From contig NW_026971600.1 of the NCBI RefSeq assembly GCF_963678635.1, positions 109,604 through 173,603 of the forward strand: DNA of 64,000 bases, given 5' to 3'. The translations under genes were made by a program, and so were the position numbers. Shown here piece by piece: positions 41,606 to 53,916 of the stretch. The stretch is from Symsagittifera roscoffensis (lineage: Eukaryota > Xenacoelomorpha > Acoela > Convolutidae). Within the stretch, counting starts at the first letter, position 1. The number at the start of each line of letters is the position of its first letter. The notes under the pieces were generated by a model. That model saw only the letters and a list, made by a program, of their open reading frames with translations. It was not told the DNA's origin and ran no database searches.

Positions 41606-41836
41606 GGAATTAGAAGGAATTATTGTATCGCGTCCCGGTTGTTGAGCTCAGCTTAACAAGATCCTAAGGAGGGGGTCTTTTACTTTAGGGGTGGGAACTT
41701 GCGATCATTTACAAAATCCTAGGATAGGGGTCCTCCAAAAAATTAAGGACCCCTTTCCTAGGATTTTGCTTTACGTGAGGACCCCCCCCTTAGGAAGGAC
41801 CCCCCCTTAGGATCCGGGACACGATACAATACTACT
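41606..41836 (-). repeat. Right terminal inverted repeat (itself palindromic)
   Basis: Outer arm CCGGGACACGATACAAT (41814-41830) pairs with inner ATTGTATCGCGTCCCGG (41622-41638). The central AAAATCCTAGG arms repeat the left-end design. Confidence 0.88.
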
Positions 41837-41842
41837 CAGGGC
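41837..41842 (+). repeat. Polinton target-site duplication, right
   Basis: CAGGGC directly after the terminal ACTACT. The host NRF-like frame resumes at 41843. Confidence 0.92.
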
Positions 41843-43672
41843 ACTCGGCAGTGGCTCGGTCGCGCCAGTGAATGCCGTGATGTTCAGTTGGTTCCACATG
41901 AACAAAGGCTGATTCAAATGAAGATCTCAGTGGAGGTTTGGAACAGAACGATGCACCCATTGTTTACTTACGGAGTCTGTTTTCCTCAAAGGTGCTCTGA
42001 CCAAGATGTCAAAGTAATCGCTGATATACTCATAAATAATGACAAAAATTTGAAAGATGACATAAGTGTTGTAGCTGTATATAGCACTGACAATGGTGAG
42101 TTTGATTTCACTTTTGGACTGGCTTGTTTCGTTTTTGGAATCATCGCGTTGCTGATTGCGGTCGGAACCGGCATGGACTATTTAATCGATTACATGAAGG
42201 AACAGCTTGTGAAATCGGAGAACAGTTATCAATCAACTGACGATGGCGCAATCAATGAAGGGAATGAAGAGAAGGAAAGCGAGAGCTCGGTTCTGCTGGA
42301 GAAAAGTGAGCGGAGACGATCTATGAAGGTTGAGCATCTAGCGTGGTGTAGATTCCTTGTATCTTTCTCACTTGCGACAAATATTCCAAAACTACTTTCG
42401 ACCAAGAGTGGCGAAGGTGCCATCTTGTGTCTGAATGGAATCAGAGTTCTCAGTTTGGGCTGGGTCATTTTGGGCCATACCATGTATTACCTTCTCTTCA
42501 CTGAACCGGCTGGTCATCTCTACTGGAACAACTACTTCTTCTCTTTCAATTACTTCCAAGTGTTCGGCTTTCAAGTAATCGGCAACGCCACCCTTTCGGT
42601 CGATTCCTTTTTCGTCCTAAGTGCCTTTCTGCTCACTTTACTCACTCTGAAGAAGATGCAACAATACGAGGGCAAAATCAAACCCATGTTTTGGGTCATG
42701 TTTTACGTAAGAAGATACATCCGGCTAACACCGGCATTGTTATTGATCATTTTGTTCACAGTGGGAATCTGGAAGGTGCTCGGAAACAACACAGTTCCTC
42801 GATGGCAGCCGAATTTAAACGAAGTGGAGGGATGCGTGCATGCTTGGTGGGCAAATTTGCTGTACATTAACAACTTATACACCACTTACGAATGTCTTCC
42901 CTGGACATGGTACCTGGCTAATGACTTTCAATTCTACTGCTTGTCTCCTGTTTTGGTAGTAGCCATGTACAAACGACCAATGCTTGGTGTTGGGTTGACT
43001 GCAGGCCTAGTTATGGTTTCGATGCTTTCAAATTTCGTTGAAAGTATGGTCAACGATTATCCGGCGGCCACTTCGTTCCTGTTAAACTACGAATCTTTTC
43101 CCGTCTACAATTTTGATGGAGTCTTCAATGCTCTGTACATTAAACCGTGGAATAGATTCTGCTCTTATGGAGTCGGAATGATTTTGGGTTTCATAGTATT
43201 CAAAAGTCCAGCGAAAATAAAGGTTGCCAACAAGCTTTATATCGCTCTAGGTTGGCTTGCTTACACTGTGGTTTCAATGTCCGTTTTGTATGGCCTCTAT
43301 GGCGTGGCCCAAGGTCATTTTCCTTCTAAATTCATGTCCGCGGTGTACAATGCATTTGGAAGGGTCGGATGGAGTATCTCAGTCTCATGGCTAATCTGGG
43401 CCTGCATGTATGGCTATGCTGGATTCATAAACTCTTTTCTATCGATGCGATTGTGGATCCCATTAGCCAGAGTGACGTACATGACGTATCTCATTCATGT
43501 TCTGGTCATTCAGTACATATATCTAACAGCAGATAGCACTTTCAACTATACGCCCATCACCTATGCGGTCCAGTTTTGCTCCAACATAGTGCTGGCTTTT
43601 GGCTTTGGATTCATAGCTGTTCTTATGCTGGAATCCCCTATTGTGGGAATCGAGAAAATTCTGATGGGCTGA

Positions 43673-44141
43673 TGGGAATGTTAGGGCAGTGAAGTGAGGG
43701 GCTATTAGAAGAAATGGATTTAATAGAAAGAAAGGTAAAACATGAATTTTCAGCCAGACTTAGCCGCTTGACTGACAGCTTCTCTTTCTAGCTTTTGCCA
43801 AATAAATGTCTTTATTTTTTTTGTGTAAAATAATAATGAATCCGTTTTGGAATGCATTGTTTGCCAATAATATACCGTCCTTGATTGTCAATACTGAAAT
43901 ATTTAAATTTTCAATTAAAAAATTTTAGAAACTGCTTTAATAATTGAAGCGTTATAGATCAAATCATATTGGAATCAAAATACGTGATAAGCTGTAGGGA
44001 ACGTTTTTGGCGCTCATCGCTAAAATGTGAATTATTAATTCAAAATTTGAATAAAATAAGGCCGCTTTCAGCAGCCTTCCATCTGGTCACTACTGTTCTG
44101 TTACACTTCTACCAAAGAAGATACATTTAGATGCCTTTAAA
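43673..44141 (+). other. 3' flank of the NRF-like gene
   Basis: AATAAA at 43801-43806, about 130 bp after the stop, is a good polyadenylation signal. The rest up to 44141 is AT-rich with no feature seen, and should include the promoter of the next gene. Confidence 0.5.
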
Positions 44142-47100
44142 ATGACAGAGAAGTTGCAACAACATTCTCTTGTTGAAATTGAACCATACCCGCTTTCAAA
44201 GTGCGCTGTGTTAAAACGTGTACACCGCTCTGGAAGCAAAGAGACCTCAAGAGAACTGTCGCGAATCTCGGAGAGAATAGATTTGCACAACCCAGAATGG
44301 AATTGTAGTTGCGGAGATTTAAGACACGATACTGATGATGAAAATCGAAGAAAAAAACATCACCGATACGGTTGCAGAAACTTCAAACGAGTAATGTGAG
44401 TCAGCGATGGTTTCTAGATAAAAAATGGAGATAATGTTGGTTCTCTGCAATCAATTTATAAAAGACATTTTTACGCTTGCGATCAAATCCGAGAAAAAAG
44501 ATGTTTTTGTTTGGGTTAACAACTTGACAGCTAGTTTAGCAAAACCAGTTGAATCACGAATGATGCTACTGAAATGCTGGTTTTCATGAAAATTCATATT
44601 TAACTACTGGTTACTAGTACATACTATATCTAGAACTTAAGCCATTGTAGGTATAATTAAAGTTCGATATGAATTTTCTGCTAATGATTTTGTCTTCATG
44701 GTTGTCGAAAGAAGTCTGTCGGTTTTGATGCCAAATTCTGTAGTCCACTTCGATTTCGCGTCTTATTTAGTGATCGTGGATCTTATCTAGGCGTGTCATG
44801 GAATTTTTTCTAATATAATTTTTTGACATTTAATTGAGTTTCAGCATATTGGCTGTCAGCTTACTTGCTAATTTTTTTTCCTGAAAAAACATTTGAGATC
44901 GATAAGACTCTGGCAATAATTTTAAACGCCCAAAGTCAACTCCACTAGGATCTCTTCAAAAAAGTTTAATAATTTCAAAGACGAAAAATGTTTTTAATCT
45001 TTTTTTAGTTATTCCCATTCCTTCGCCCATTGTAGCGTCGTTCGAAGTTCTGTACGCTAATTTGTGAGCGTCTTGGTGCTATCATGATACAATTGTTGTA
45101 TCACAAGTGGTTTGAAGCTCAACTTTGCTTTTGTGTACGAATGACCTTTTTTGACTAGTGAATGAGTGTTATAAAACACGAAAAACTATAGTAGCTAAAG
45201 GGCGGAAGTTGTATCTGCATAAAATGTAACTTTCTCTTATCTGGTTTAATAATCATACGAAATAAGATACTCTACTACAAGGTGCTTTTACGAAGCGAGT
45301 GTATTAGTACGAACCTTCTTTTTTTCTAACCTTTACAAATATTAGTTCCATTTTTGGGGCACCTTTACAGCTTCTTCATAGCATGTGCTTTGACATTCGA
45401 AAAGTAATGAATTAACACAGCATTTTTGATTCATCGAATGAACCGAAAAACCACAACAATCATGAAAACTATTTCCAAATTTTTCTGACTCAATATATCT
45501 CGCAATTTTTTTGGAATGCATAATTTATACATCATGTTGCTTTATGCTTTGCAATTCGCTTCACGCAAATTTAGTGTGGATGCCTTCAGCTTGTTATATT
45601 CACAATTATTACTCAAAAAATTGAGTCTACTTGTATTTGGTGCCACTTTCGCCGAAATGCATTGGCAATTTATTAGCATATGTAGCTGCTTTATTCGTGA
45701 CTAGCGTTTGTCGGTTGTTCAGCTTGCGTAGCTGAGTGGATAGTGTGTGGGACTCAAATTCTCTTGTTTGCAGTAGGTCGCAGATTCGAATCCTACACGT
45801 ATCCGAGTTTTTGCTAATTCACGGCCTAATTTTACTTTTTCCTAATTCACTTGATAGAACTGCTTTTTGGTCGTGTTCTCGCAAGTGTTGGCGAAGCGCA
45901 GCTTCCCCTCTGTATAAATTTTTTTAAAATAAACAATCTCTCATTTCACCACTACCTAATTTGTTAGCAATAGGCAATAAAAATATTTCCAAGTTCTAAT
46001 GATTCGTGTGATCAAGTTTGCCGAATTCCAATGATTCAGTTGATATTTTTTGTTCACGTTTTTTTTTGTGTGTTAATAGAATTTCCTTGAGCTCGACAAT
46101 TCCAGACAGCGTTGAGTTAGGTTAAACGGATGAATCGAATAAACGGACTAGTTTTTCCAAACAGTTTTCTACAGATAGGGCATAATTTAGACAAAAAACT
46201 ATGGAATTGAAAATTGCGTGTTTTAAGCTGGAAACTTAAGGATGCAAATTTTACTGACCAATTTTGTAGAAGAAAAATCATCCTTAAATCGTTCCCAATC
46301 TATCATTTTTCTTAATAATAAATTTCAAGCAATTTTTGTGGCGATTGTTTTTCGCAACCCAACAACGTAACTCAACTTTACAAAAATGAACTTGAGATAA
46401 TTAGTTTTGTTTGGTTTTTCCAGTATTTTTGACTCTTGCTATATAAGCTTATTCAGCTCAAAATGCGCTGAAACTTCAATTAACCCCAGTGCACTGGAGT
46501 GCTGTAGAAGCTCAAATAAGGGCGAGAAAAAGAACTGATTGAATCATCAAAATTTTATCAATTTTTGCTGCTTAATTCAAAAAGTATTCAAACTGCATAA
46601 GTATCGATGAAATAAAAGATGCTTAGTAAAATATGTTTTAAAAACATCCTGCAGATTTGTTCTGTACGGCAGGTTTCACGTATGCTTTGTTTTTATTTAT
46701 AGTATAGGATTTTCAGCATTTTCTCAATGAGCCGAAAATTATAAATAATGGAAGTGACAATTAATAAAGAAGCTAGTCAGAAAAAACAAGCGATAATCGA
46801 ATGAATCAATTTTTGCCGCTTCGCCTAATGCCATTTTTTTTTATGTCATAGAGACAGAAAACTGGAGCTAAACCTCACCTATGTAGGCAAAAAGAGCACT
46901 GATTTGCCTTCATCTGCGCTTTGTTTTCAAGTTTTAACCAAGCGTTTTATGATTTATTAACTACAATGCTGATGCAACAAAAAAACGTTAATTTGAAAAC
47001 GAGTTTTCATATTGAGTTGATTTGAGCCAAAAGAATGAGGAAGAGAAGTCTTTTTTAAGCTTAAGAACAATGTGGTGCAATTTTGCAAAATTCGGGCACA

Positions 47101-50100
47101 AAATTTTACCCCAAAATCGATCTCTGTTAGCTGTTTTTGATCAACTAAAGTATGAACCAAGAAGTGTTCAATTGCTGAAAAAAATAATTTCTAAAATTGG
47201 TGCATTTTTTAAAGAAATTATAGTTTTATTTTGGTCGTGATAATTTTTTGACAAATTGTAATATCAAACAAAAGGTATAGAGGTCATGAAAACGTAATGG
47301 ACTACTAAATGGACGTTTTTGTTGTGAAGTTTTACCGAATCTTGGGTACTGATCAACAATGAGCTGATTTTTTTTGGACGGATTATTTTGTTTAGTAAGC
47401 TGAAGCTGCAGATACTTTTTAGCTTTCAAGATGAGTAATTATTCTCTTCATCAAACATAATAATAATAAAAAAAATAAGTTTTGTGTTTTTCCTCAATAG
47501 TTTTGTCGGCATGAAATTGTTAGTTCAGAGTATGCCATATCTGTTTTTTAATGAGATCTACTTGTGTTGAAGGATAATCCATTTCTCCTTGCATTTGTAT
47601 TTTTTCCTTTTGTTGGGGTTGTACTGCAAGGATCCACTTTGTTCACTTCAATTAGGTTGTTGAAAATACAATTTTTAAGTAGTCGTCACCTGGTGCTTCT
47701 GTATACGTATGAATCGATGTCTCTGCGAGTCTCCTGAAGCTTAAATAACGGTGAAGGGCGTGTCGGCAAATTATGAAACACTCCTTTATGAAACTGTCCT
47801 TTGCGGGGCGCCAAAATGTTTGCTCAACCTGAAAGTTTTGTTTATAGTGAGTTTAATTATGGCCATATTTTCGGTAAACGCACTCACCAATAATAGAAAC
47901 ATCTTAATCGGTTTAAAAAGTCGGGATCACAATATCAACTTTTTTCGTTACAAGTTTTTGTATGAGAAATTGGCACAAGCTAGCCAAAACAACAGGCGAA
48001 ACAAGCGTCTTAATTATGGCTGAACCGAGTTAGAACTAAAAAAAAAAAACAGTAGAAAACGACGGTCAAATGAGACATTAGCCACTCGCGTCGACTTGTT
48101 TCAAGATCAGCAAGCTAATTGTTCTAGATATTTCTCGTCTATACTCAAATCCAATTAAACAGAAGTTAAAACCACTTCTGAATCATAAACCATCTCGATG
48201 GCAATAGATTTCTGAGAAAAAAGTACATTTATGGAATACGGCTTAAGTCTTAGGTAATCTTCCTTTTTTCTGGTTCTCTTCGGACGTGATTCCGGTCGCT
48301 ACCTTAAGTAGGAGATGCTCTTTATATTTTAATTGATCTTGTAAAACCGGGCTAAAAGATCACAAATGGAAGAGGACAATCATTTTCTCCTCTTTTGCCT
48401 AAGACAGATTTAAGAGCAGATCTGAAGAATCTCATTTTCTGTCCAGTTTTGTGAGTCTCGTTGTCAGTTTCATTATTTTATGATGTTTGGAAAGGTACAC
48501 TGAGTGGGGCAGGAGCAAGAGACACGTGCTCCTTTCCATCCCCAGACCCATCGGCGGAAGAGGGAGAGCCATTTCCGCTAACGAGCCCCATGTGTCTTTG
48601 GAAGAACTGTTGCTGCAGCAGAGCCAGGCCAAAAACAAGGAAGGGGTCAGAGAAATGGTCAAAATTGAGACGTCTATGAGTCAGCGTGTTGTAAGTAAAT
48701 GATTTTTCTAATCCATTTTCAAAATTTTGCCTTCTCATTGAGAAAAACTTGTATCTGCCGCTGGGTAAAAAAATAGTGTGGTAGTGTAAAGGGCAGTATA
48801 GTGTGTGAAGGGCAGTGTAAAAGTGTGTGTAAAGGGCGAAGGGTAAAAAGTTACGGGGAACACCCGTAAGGAGCTGTAAATGATTGACATGCAGGTAACA
48901 AAGAATACATTGTTAAGGGGTCATCGCGATGCAAGAGGAATAGCCCTATATCAAAACAGTGAAATACTTTTGTGATTAAATTCAATGCGAGTAAAAGAAA
49001 ACGTCAATCATTTTGCTTGATATTTGTTCTCAGATTGTTTTATGATTTTCAGAACTTAAAAATTACATTGGTTTATTGCATTGCATTCAAGAATCAGGCA
49101 GGTTTTTTCAAAGTGTTGCTTTATAAACAAGCTTTTTAAATAAGACTTTTTGTTCTTTGCTAAATAACCTAATTTTGATTACTTCTACGACTATAGAGTG
49201 TTATCAAATCGTTGATTAGTCTTTATTTCTGTAAATCACTTTCAGGAACATTTTTTCGAGCTAGTTTATAATCGATATACTTACGCATGCTATTAGCAAG
49301 CGTTATCAAATCGGAATGTAGACTTTTTCGTGTTATCAACTAGTTTAACAAAATCACTGAATCATTTGTGCAGCATTCATTTCTGCAGCCAACATATTCG
49401 ATTTCCTAAAAATTCAAAATTGACTATTTGTTACGAACCCTAGTTGACGGCTACAGGCCTAGGCTTGGATCCGGTTAGGACATATTTTTTTAAAAACATA
49501 AGTAATTAGTACCAGAAAATCATCGCCCTCTCAGTTGTCTGGTCATGTTTATACGGTTTAGCTTTCACATTTCTGACGTTTCTTGCGCTATAAGCTAAGT
49601 TTTGCATATGAAAGTGTCTTTGATTCTTTTTTACCTTTGCGATAAGCAAGGGCATTGAAATCGGGTACTAGCTTTTTTCCCGTTATTAAATTGTTCACAG
49701 AATAGCCAAAATTACAATGGTAAATTTAGGTTCAGCTCAAAGTAATTTCCAATTTCTTTGCTTCTGCGGCGCACTTGGTCAGGAGGTAACGCATACGCTT
49801 GCAACGGCGAAGGTCCTAGGTCCAAATCTGACAGGACCTGGTTTTTTTATCAAACGAAAGTATTTCGTATCAAAAAAATTGTCGACCCATAGTTTGTCTG
49901 CTTATATTTTGCCGGCTTAATTGCCGCATCGTAGAACTTTTTTCTATACGCAATTTATATTGTAGTTGCTGCTAGCGTTTTGATATACTTCGGCTGTTTG
50001 TAATTTTTTGAATTTTTTTCGAAATACTTTTTGAAATTTTTGAAATATCTGACAGACGTAGTTAAAAAAAAATTTCTGCCAAACTGATTTTTTTCGGCTA

Positions 50101-53100
50101 AGTGAACCGTACATTTTTTCGGCTAAGTGAACCGCATTTTTCGACTGAGTGAAACGTAATTTTTATGCTCAGCTCTGGATAGTACAATTTGCGAAAATTT
50201 TAAGAAAATTTGTAACTCAAGTTTTTCATGGCAAATTTTTTTTCCTTTTTAGTTTTTTATTTTTCGTTTCTGGCTTGATTGGTTTCGTCCATTATTATAT
50301 CGGCTGAATGGCCTCACATAGCGTCTTTCGACCAGCTGAAAAAAATTGCGCATGCGTGCATGCTTTTAGATTGAGGGGAACTTAATTATGTTTCATTAGT
50401 CTTTATTTTTTCAATTTGCTCTTTCGTTTTTTGTTGTGTTTGCTTCTTTTTAAATTTCTTCAGATGCTTATTTCTTATTCTTTTGTCTTGGCATATTGTT
50501 GTTTCAAAAACAGCCTGATTTAGTTTGATAGTTTTAGTTCTTTCTTACTTTCACACGTGTGCAAATTAAGCGTTTGATATCGCTCTTTTGGACTATGGCG
50601 TACAAAATATGTCCGGTATCGGAATCGGCTAGGAGCTGAACTTATATTTTGGTTTGAACATTTTTTTTTGGATTTTTGTGGTTCTTCATATCTGCCTATA
50701 CGTTTTTCAAAAAATATCATTTTTTTCTTATTCGCGCCAGTTTGTGATTTTCTCAACTGTGAAGATTAATGGTTTCCTAGATTTTTTGTGGAAATTACAG
50801 AACATTTTCCTGGATTTTCTTCACACATTTTTTCCCACAGATTCAAAATTTGAACAGATTTTCATGTCGTTTTTATTCCGAACTGATGAAATAATCTAAT
50901 TACAACACTTTGAAAACAATAACAATTATGTTTCATTGTTTCAGGTATAATAACTTTGCCTAAATTGTGAAGTGAGAATCTTATTTTTATTAAACTTGCG
51001 AGAGCATGTGTCTTGTAATAGTGAACTAGGCTTTATCCCGGAAACAATTTTTCTAACCCATCTGTAAGAAAATGTGAATTTGTTTTATTGTTGAATCTTT
51101 AGCAGTCACTGGGTTCGAGTCCCGGCCGGACCTTGTTTTTTTCTGTATATATGACGCTTTGTCGGCTGAGTTGCCACATCGGAGAATTTTCTTGTGCTAT
51201 CAGCGAGCTTCATCGTAAATGTAGGTGTTTTTGGTTATTTTTGGCCCTTTGCAATATTGATACCCGTTAGTTATATATTTTTCTTGGTTTTATATTCTCT
51301 TTTTTTTCGCTTAAACATTTTTTTGACCTGAATAGGTTCGGTCTGTTTTTTATTGGTTTACGTACTTTGTTTGGAGTCGCTTCAAACCCAAAAACATTTT
51401 CTTATGAGACTTCTTGTTTCTGGCTCAAGTGTCGTCTGCAGACTTGTTTTTGACTTTGGTGACACTCGGCAAATACTAGAAGCCTATTTAATGCCCGTGG
51501 TTGTGTTTCTCGACAGTTTTTCTCAAAATAATGTCATGTTTTTTCTTAAAAAAGTGTTTTTTTTAATCAATTTTGTTATTTCAGTCTCATTATTTTTTGC
51601 CTTTGTATGAAATCGTATTATGATTTAGTGGGTTGGAAATGGGACTTTTCATGCTCTAAGAGATCAAGGCTGTGGAAAACACGAAGTTTGCCGCTGTTTT
51701 TTTCCTCGGACATTTTTTTACATCTGAACACTGACCCATGTTTTAGTATCACAAGTGCTCTCTGTGTAGTTTTTGATCAACTGGTTTCGCATTTGTTGAG
51801 TTATTCGGATATGTAGAGCTAGGGTCATGATCCTTCCATACTCTTGGACAACAGCTTCCACCTCTGATTTTCACTGAGATTAGTAGCCCCATAGATCGTG
51901 ACCCTTAGAGAGTGCTGTTGCTCTTGCTTAGCAGTCATTGTAGTTGAGTTCATTGACTCCCACTGTACTTCATATGATAAAATTGCTCTCATAGAGTAGG
52001 TCAGCCAATATCAACGGCTCAATTTGGTTATGTGGGTATACAGGAGCCAGTTTTATTGGTATATATTGACAGCAGGAGCCAGATAGGAAGTACTTCCGCT
52101 ACTCGCGTGAGTTGGAGAAGAGGGCGATGAGAGAATGCAATTTAGAAGATATTCTGGTGGAGAGACTGACTCGCTATGACCCCAGACGACCTCCGGTGGA
52201 AGTACCTACTGCTGGCACTCTTAGTGGCAGCAACGAAGAGGGCACAGCCAGATATTACCCGGAGAGCAGACAGGGCAAATTGATTCAAGGTTCGAGTCCC
52301 AGCTGAGAAGTTCGAAAAAGAACTGTTTTCACTAAATACAAAAATTTAATTCTTTCTTTTACCATTGTTTCAGTAAACAGAACTTCATGCAGGGGCCGAT
52401 CTAGGATTTTCTCCAGGGAGGGGCCGGATTTGCCAGAAAAATTCAAACATTTTGTTGACTTTTTTTAGGTCAACCACATTGATTTTTTGAGCACTCCTAG
52501 AATTCTGACCAAAAACTGCGTTTTTTCTGCGCGCGTTCCGCTTCAAAATCAGTTTATAGTGGAGCCCAAGGTGCCATTAGAAAATTTTAGGGTTGATCGA
52601 CCGAAATTACGTCTCAAAAAATAATACCAAAGGGTGAGCCTTTGTCGTACAGTGCTAATTCAGTTCATGAGAGTCTAAGTTCTATCCGCCAATCAGTTGT
52701 CAAATATAGTGCTAATTAGTCTACTGGCAGGTGCTGACCTTGGTATTGTCTGTCACACTTGGTTGACCTCTATCGTCACTCTTAGCAATAACTTTGTGAG
52801 ATTAAGTGACTACTCATCGGAGTTTACTTATTGATTGAATCACGTTTTCAACACCTTTTTGAGAGGATCGAACCCGTGCCAAAAGGGCGTTCGCCCCCAG
52901 TCCCCCCTTAATCCGCCCCCGATTTCATGAGTCCTGTTGGCGAGGTAAAATTGGATGAACAATATTGATTTTTTTTGCTCTTAAGAATATTTCAACTATC
53001 ATATGCACTGAACTTAACTCATCGTTAAGAAAATCATCGTTCAAAATTTTATTGAGATTTAATCTTAATTAAAATCACAAATCTGAAACAATACGGTTAA

Positions 53101-53455
53101 AAGGCATTTTTTGACCGCTCACCTGAAGTCTTCGCCCGTAATGAAACTTGTTTCTTAAATCCTTATTTACAAAAAATAAATTCGTTCTTCAACAAATATT
53201 TCAGAAATGCCACCGAATAACCACGGAAGCAACATGTCTCAAAGCGACAACAACACTTGCCTACGAATCTCTCTTTCCAGATTGGGAATGGCGGGAGTAG
53301 GTGGAGGCAAAGGCAGCCAAATGGGCACTAACAGATCCGAATCTAAATTAGCCGCAATTGCATTTGGCTCTCGTCCCATGGTGGTTGAAAAGAGGATAAC
53401 AGTACCAACTCCATTGACTCGGGAACCCGTCACGTTCGATCATGATTTCAACTGA
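44142..53455 (+). CDS. Unrecognised four-exon gene, 305 residues
   Basis: Exons: 44142-44395, 48495-48690, 52073-52289, 53205-53455. They total 918 nt and every junction keeps phase. Donors are AT|GTGAGT, GTT|GTAAGT and AAG|GTTCGA (weak). I do not recognise the product. It is hydrophilic and basic, with a Cys pair near the start (NCSCGDLRHDTDDENRRKKHH), a Gln/Glu helix (SLEELLLQQSQAKNKEG), RYSRELEKRAMRECNLEDIL, a Pro/Gly section and a Gly/Ser-rich end (GMAGVGGGKGSQMG). No membrane segment or signal peptide. The last junction is the least certain: without it the third exon would run to a stop adding GSSPS. The final exon is duplicated at 56814-57064. Confidence 0.6.
45310..45920 (+). repeat. 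SINE family A, long copy
   Basis: Full family: ACCTTCTTTTTTTCTAACC head, the GATGCCTTCAGCTTG interior, tRNA-like A box (TAGCTGAGTGG, 45729) and B box (GATTCGAATCC), tail GCGAAGCGCAGCTTCC. In intron 1 of the unknown gene. Confidence 0.7.
45921..48494. other. Rest of intron 1 of the unknown gene
   Basis: AT-rich, no coding signal I trust and no recognised repeat. Confidence 0.4.
48776..48850 (+). repeat. Small minisatellite
   Basis: Imperfect repeats of a GTGTAAAGGGCAGT-like unit, about four, in intron 2. Confidence 0.5.
49640..51230 (+). repeat. SINE family B composite, copies 3 and 4
   Basis: Head matching 13770 (ATCGGGTACTAG), tRNA-like section GGTCCAAATCTGACAGGACC (about 49820), then AATTGCCGCATCGTAGAA. 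The middle TATCGGCTGAATGGCCTC matches 14400. A second tRNA-like end, GGGTTCGAGTCCCGGCCGGA, is near 51110 and is followed by AGTTGCCACATCGGAGAA. Confidence 0.45.
52391..52925. mobile_element. MITE-like element in intron 3
   Basis: Left end AGGGGCCGATCTAGGATTTT and right end CCCCTTAATCCGCCCCCGA are imperfect inverted ends of the GGGGGCGGAT type seen in many animal MITEs. No ORF. Confidence 0.4.
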
Positions 53456-53916
53456 GGCTCACTCCAAAATCAACTTAAGTGATTTAGACACAATCTCAAA
53501 CCCTTAAAGTAGTTAAATTGTATATCGTTGAACAATTTACCACTTTGAAAAATCTCATCAATGCCAACTTCTTGAGATCGTAGAAACAGCTTTTCCGCTC
53601 CTCCTCCAAATTGCAAACCGTCCATTTTTATATGGCCTTACGTTTTATTAAGGCTAAATGCGTGACGTTATGAATTAAGGTATGAAGAAAAAATGTTCCC
53701 ACAATAGTTGGTTTGTTCATCATGCGAAAATTCATTACATAATGACTACGTTAAATAGAAATTGAAATTTGAATTACTTTACCAGCTACATATACAACGC
53801 CAAAAGCAATATATTATGCCTGGAGGGAGATCCTAAAGAGCAGTACTGCTCATCGAGTAGGATATCCTGGAGAGTAAAGAGAAGGCAGCCAGCATCAACT
53901 CAAAAAACAAATTAAA

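Larger units (their letters stand above)
19720..41836 (+). mobile_element. Polinton/Maverick element, 22.1 kb, nested in a host coding exon
   Basis: Ends AGTAGTATTG...CAATACTACT with palindromic TIRs of about 235 bp, flanked by CAGGGC at 19714-19719 and 41837-41842 (6-bp TSD, typical of Polintons). It encodes the hallmark set: packaging ATPase, RVE integrase, penton-like and hexon-like capsid proteins, adenain-like protease and protein-primed PolB. The virion genes make it an integrated virus-like (adintovirus-type) element. Without the nested LINE it is about 18.3 kb. All genes except PolB appear open. PolB is cut by the LINE. Confidence 0.95.
19408..43672 (+). pseudogene. NRF-6-like membrane acyltransferase gene, disrupted by a Polinton
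   Basis: Coding parts are 19408-19719 and 41843-43672, with the element and one TSD copy between them. Frame and phase are continuous, giving a pre-insertion ORF of 713 codons plus stop in one exon. The N terminus has a signal peptide (MKIFLVFPFLTIVGA, after two earlier in-frame Mets) and the Cys-containing NRF domain, which runs across the insertion (GILQG before, TRQWLGRASEC after). The C-terminal two thirds is a multi-pass acyltransferase-3 domain with GIRVLSLGWVILGHT, TLSVDSFFVLSAFLL and VRRYIRLTP. This family (nose resistant to fluoxetine) is linked to lipid and drug uptake. No other frameshift or stop is seen, so disruption looks recent. The downstream fragment alone lacks a signal peptide. 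Confidence 0.88.

Noticed and set aside
47751..48023. 90-residue ORF with a hydrophobic segment
   Set aside because: Lies in intron 1 of the unknown gene, no family match, no splice or promoter support.
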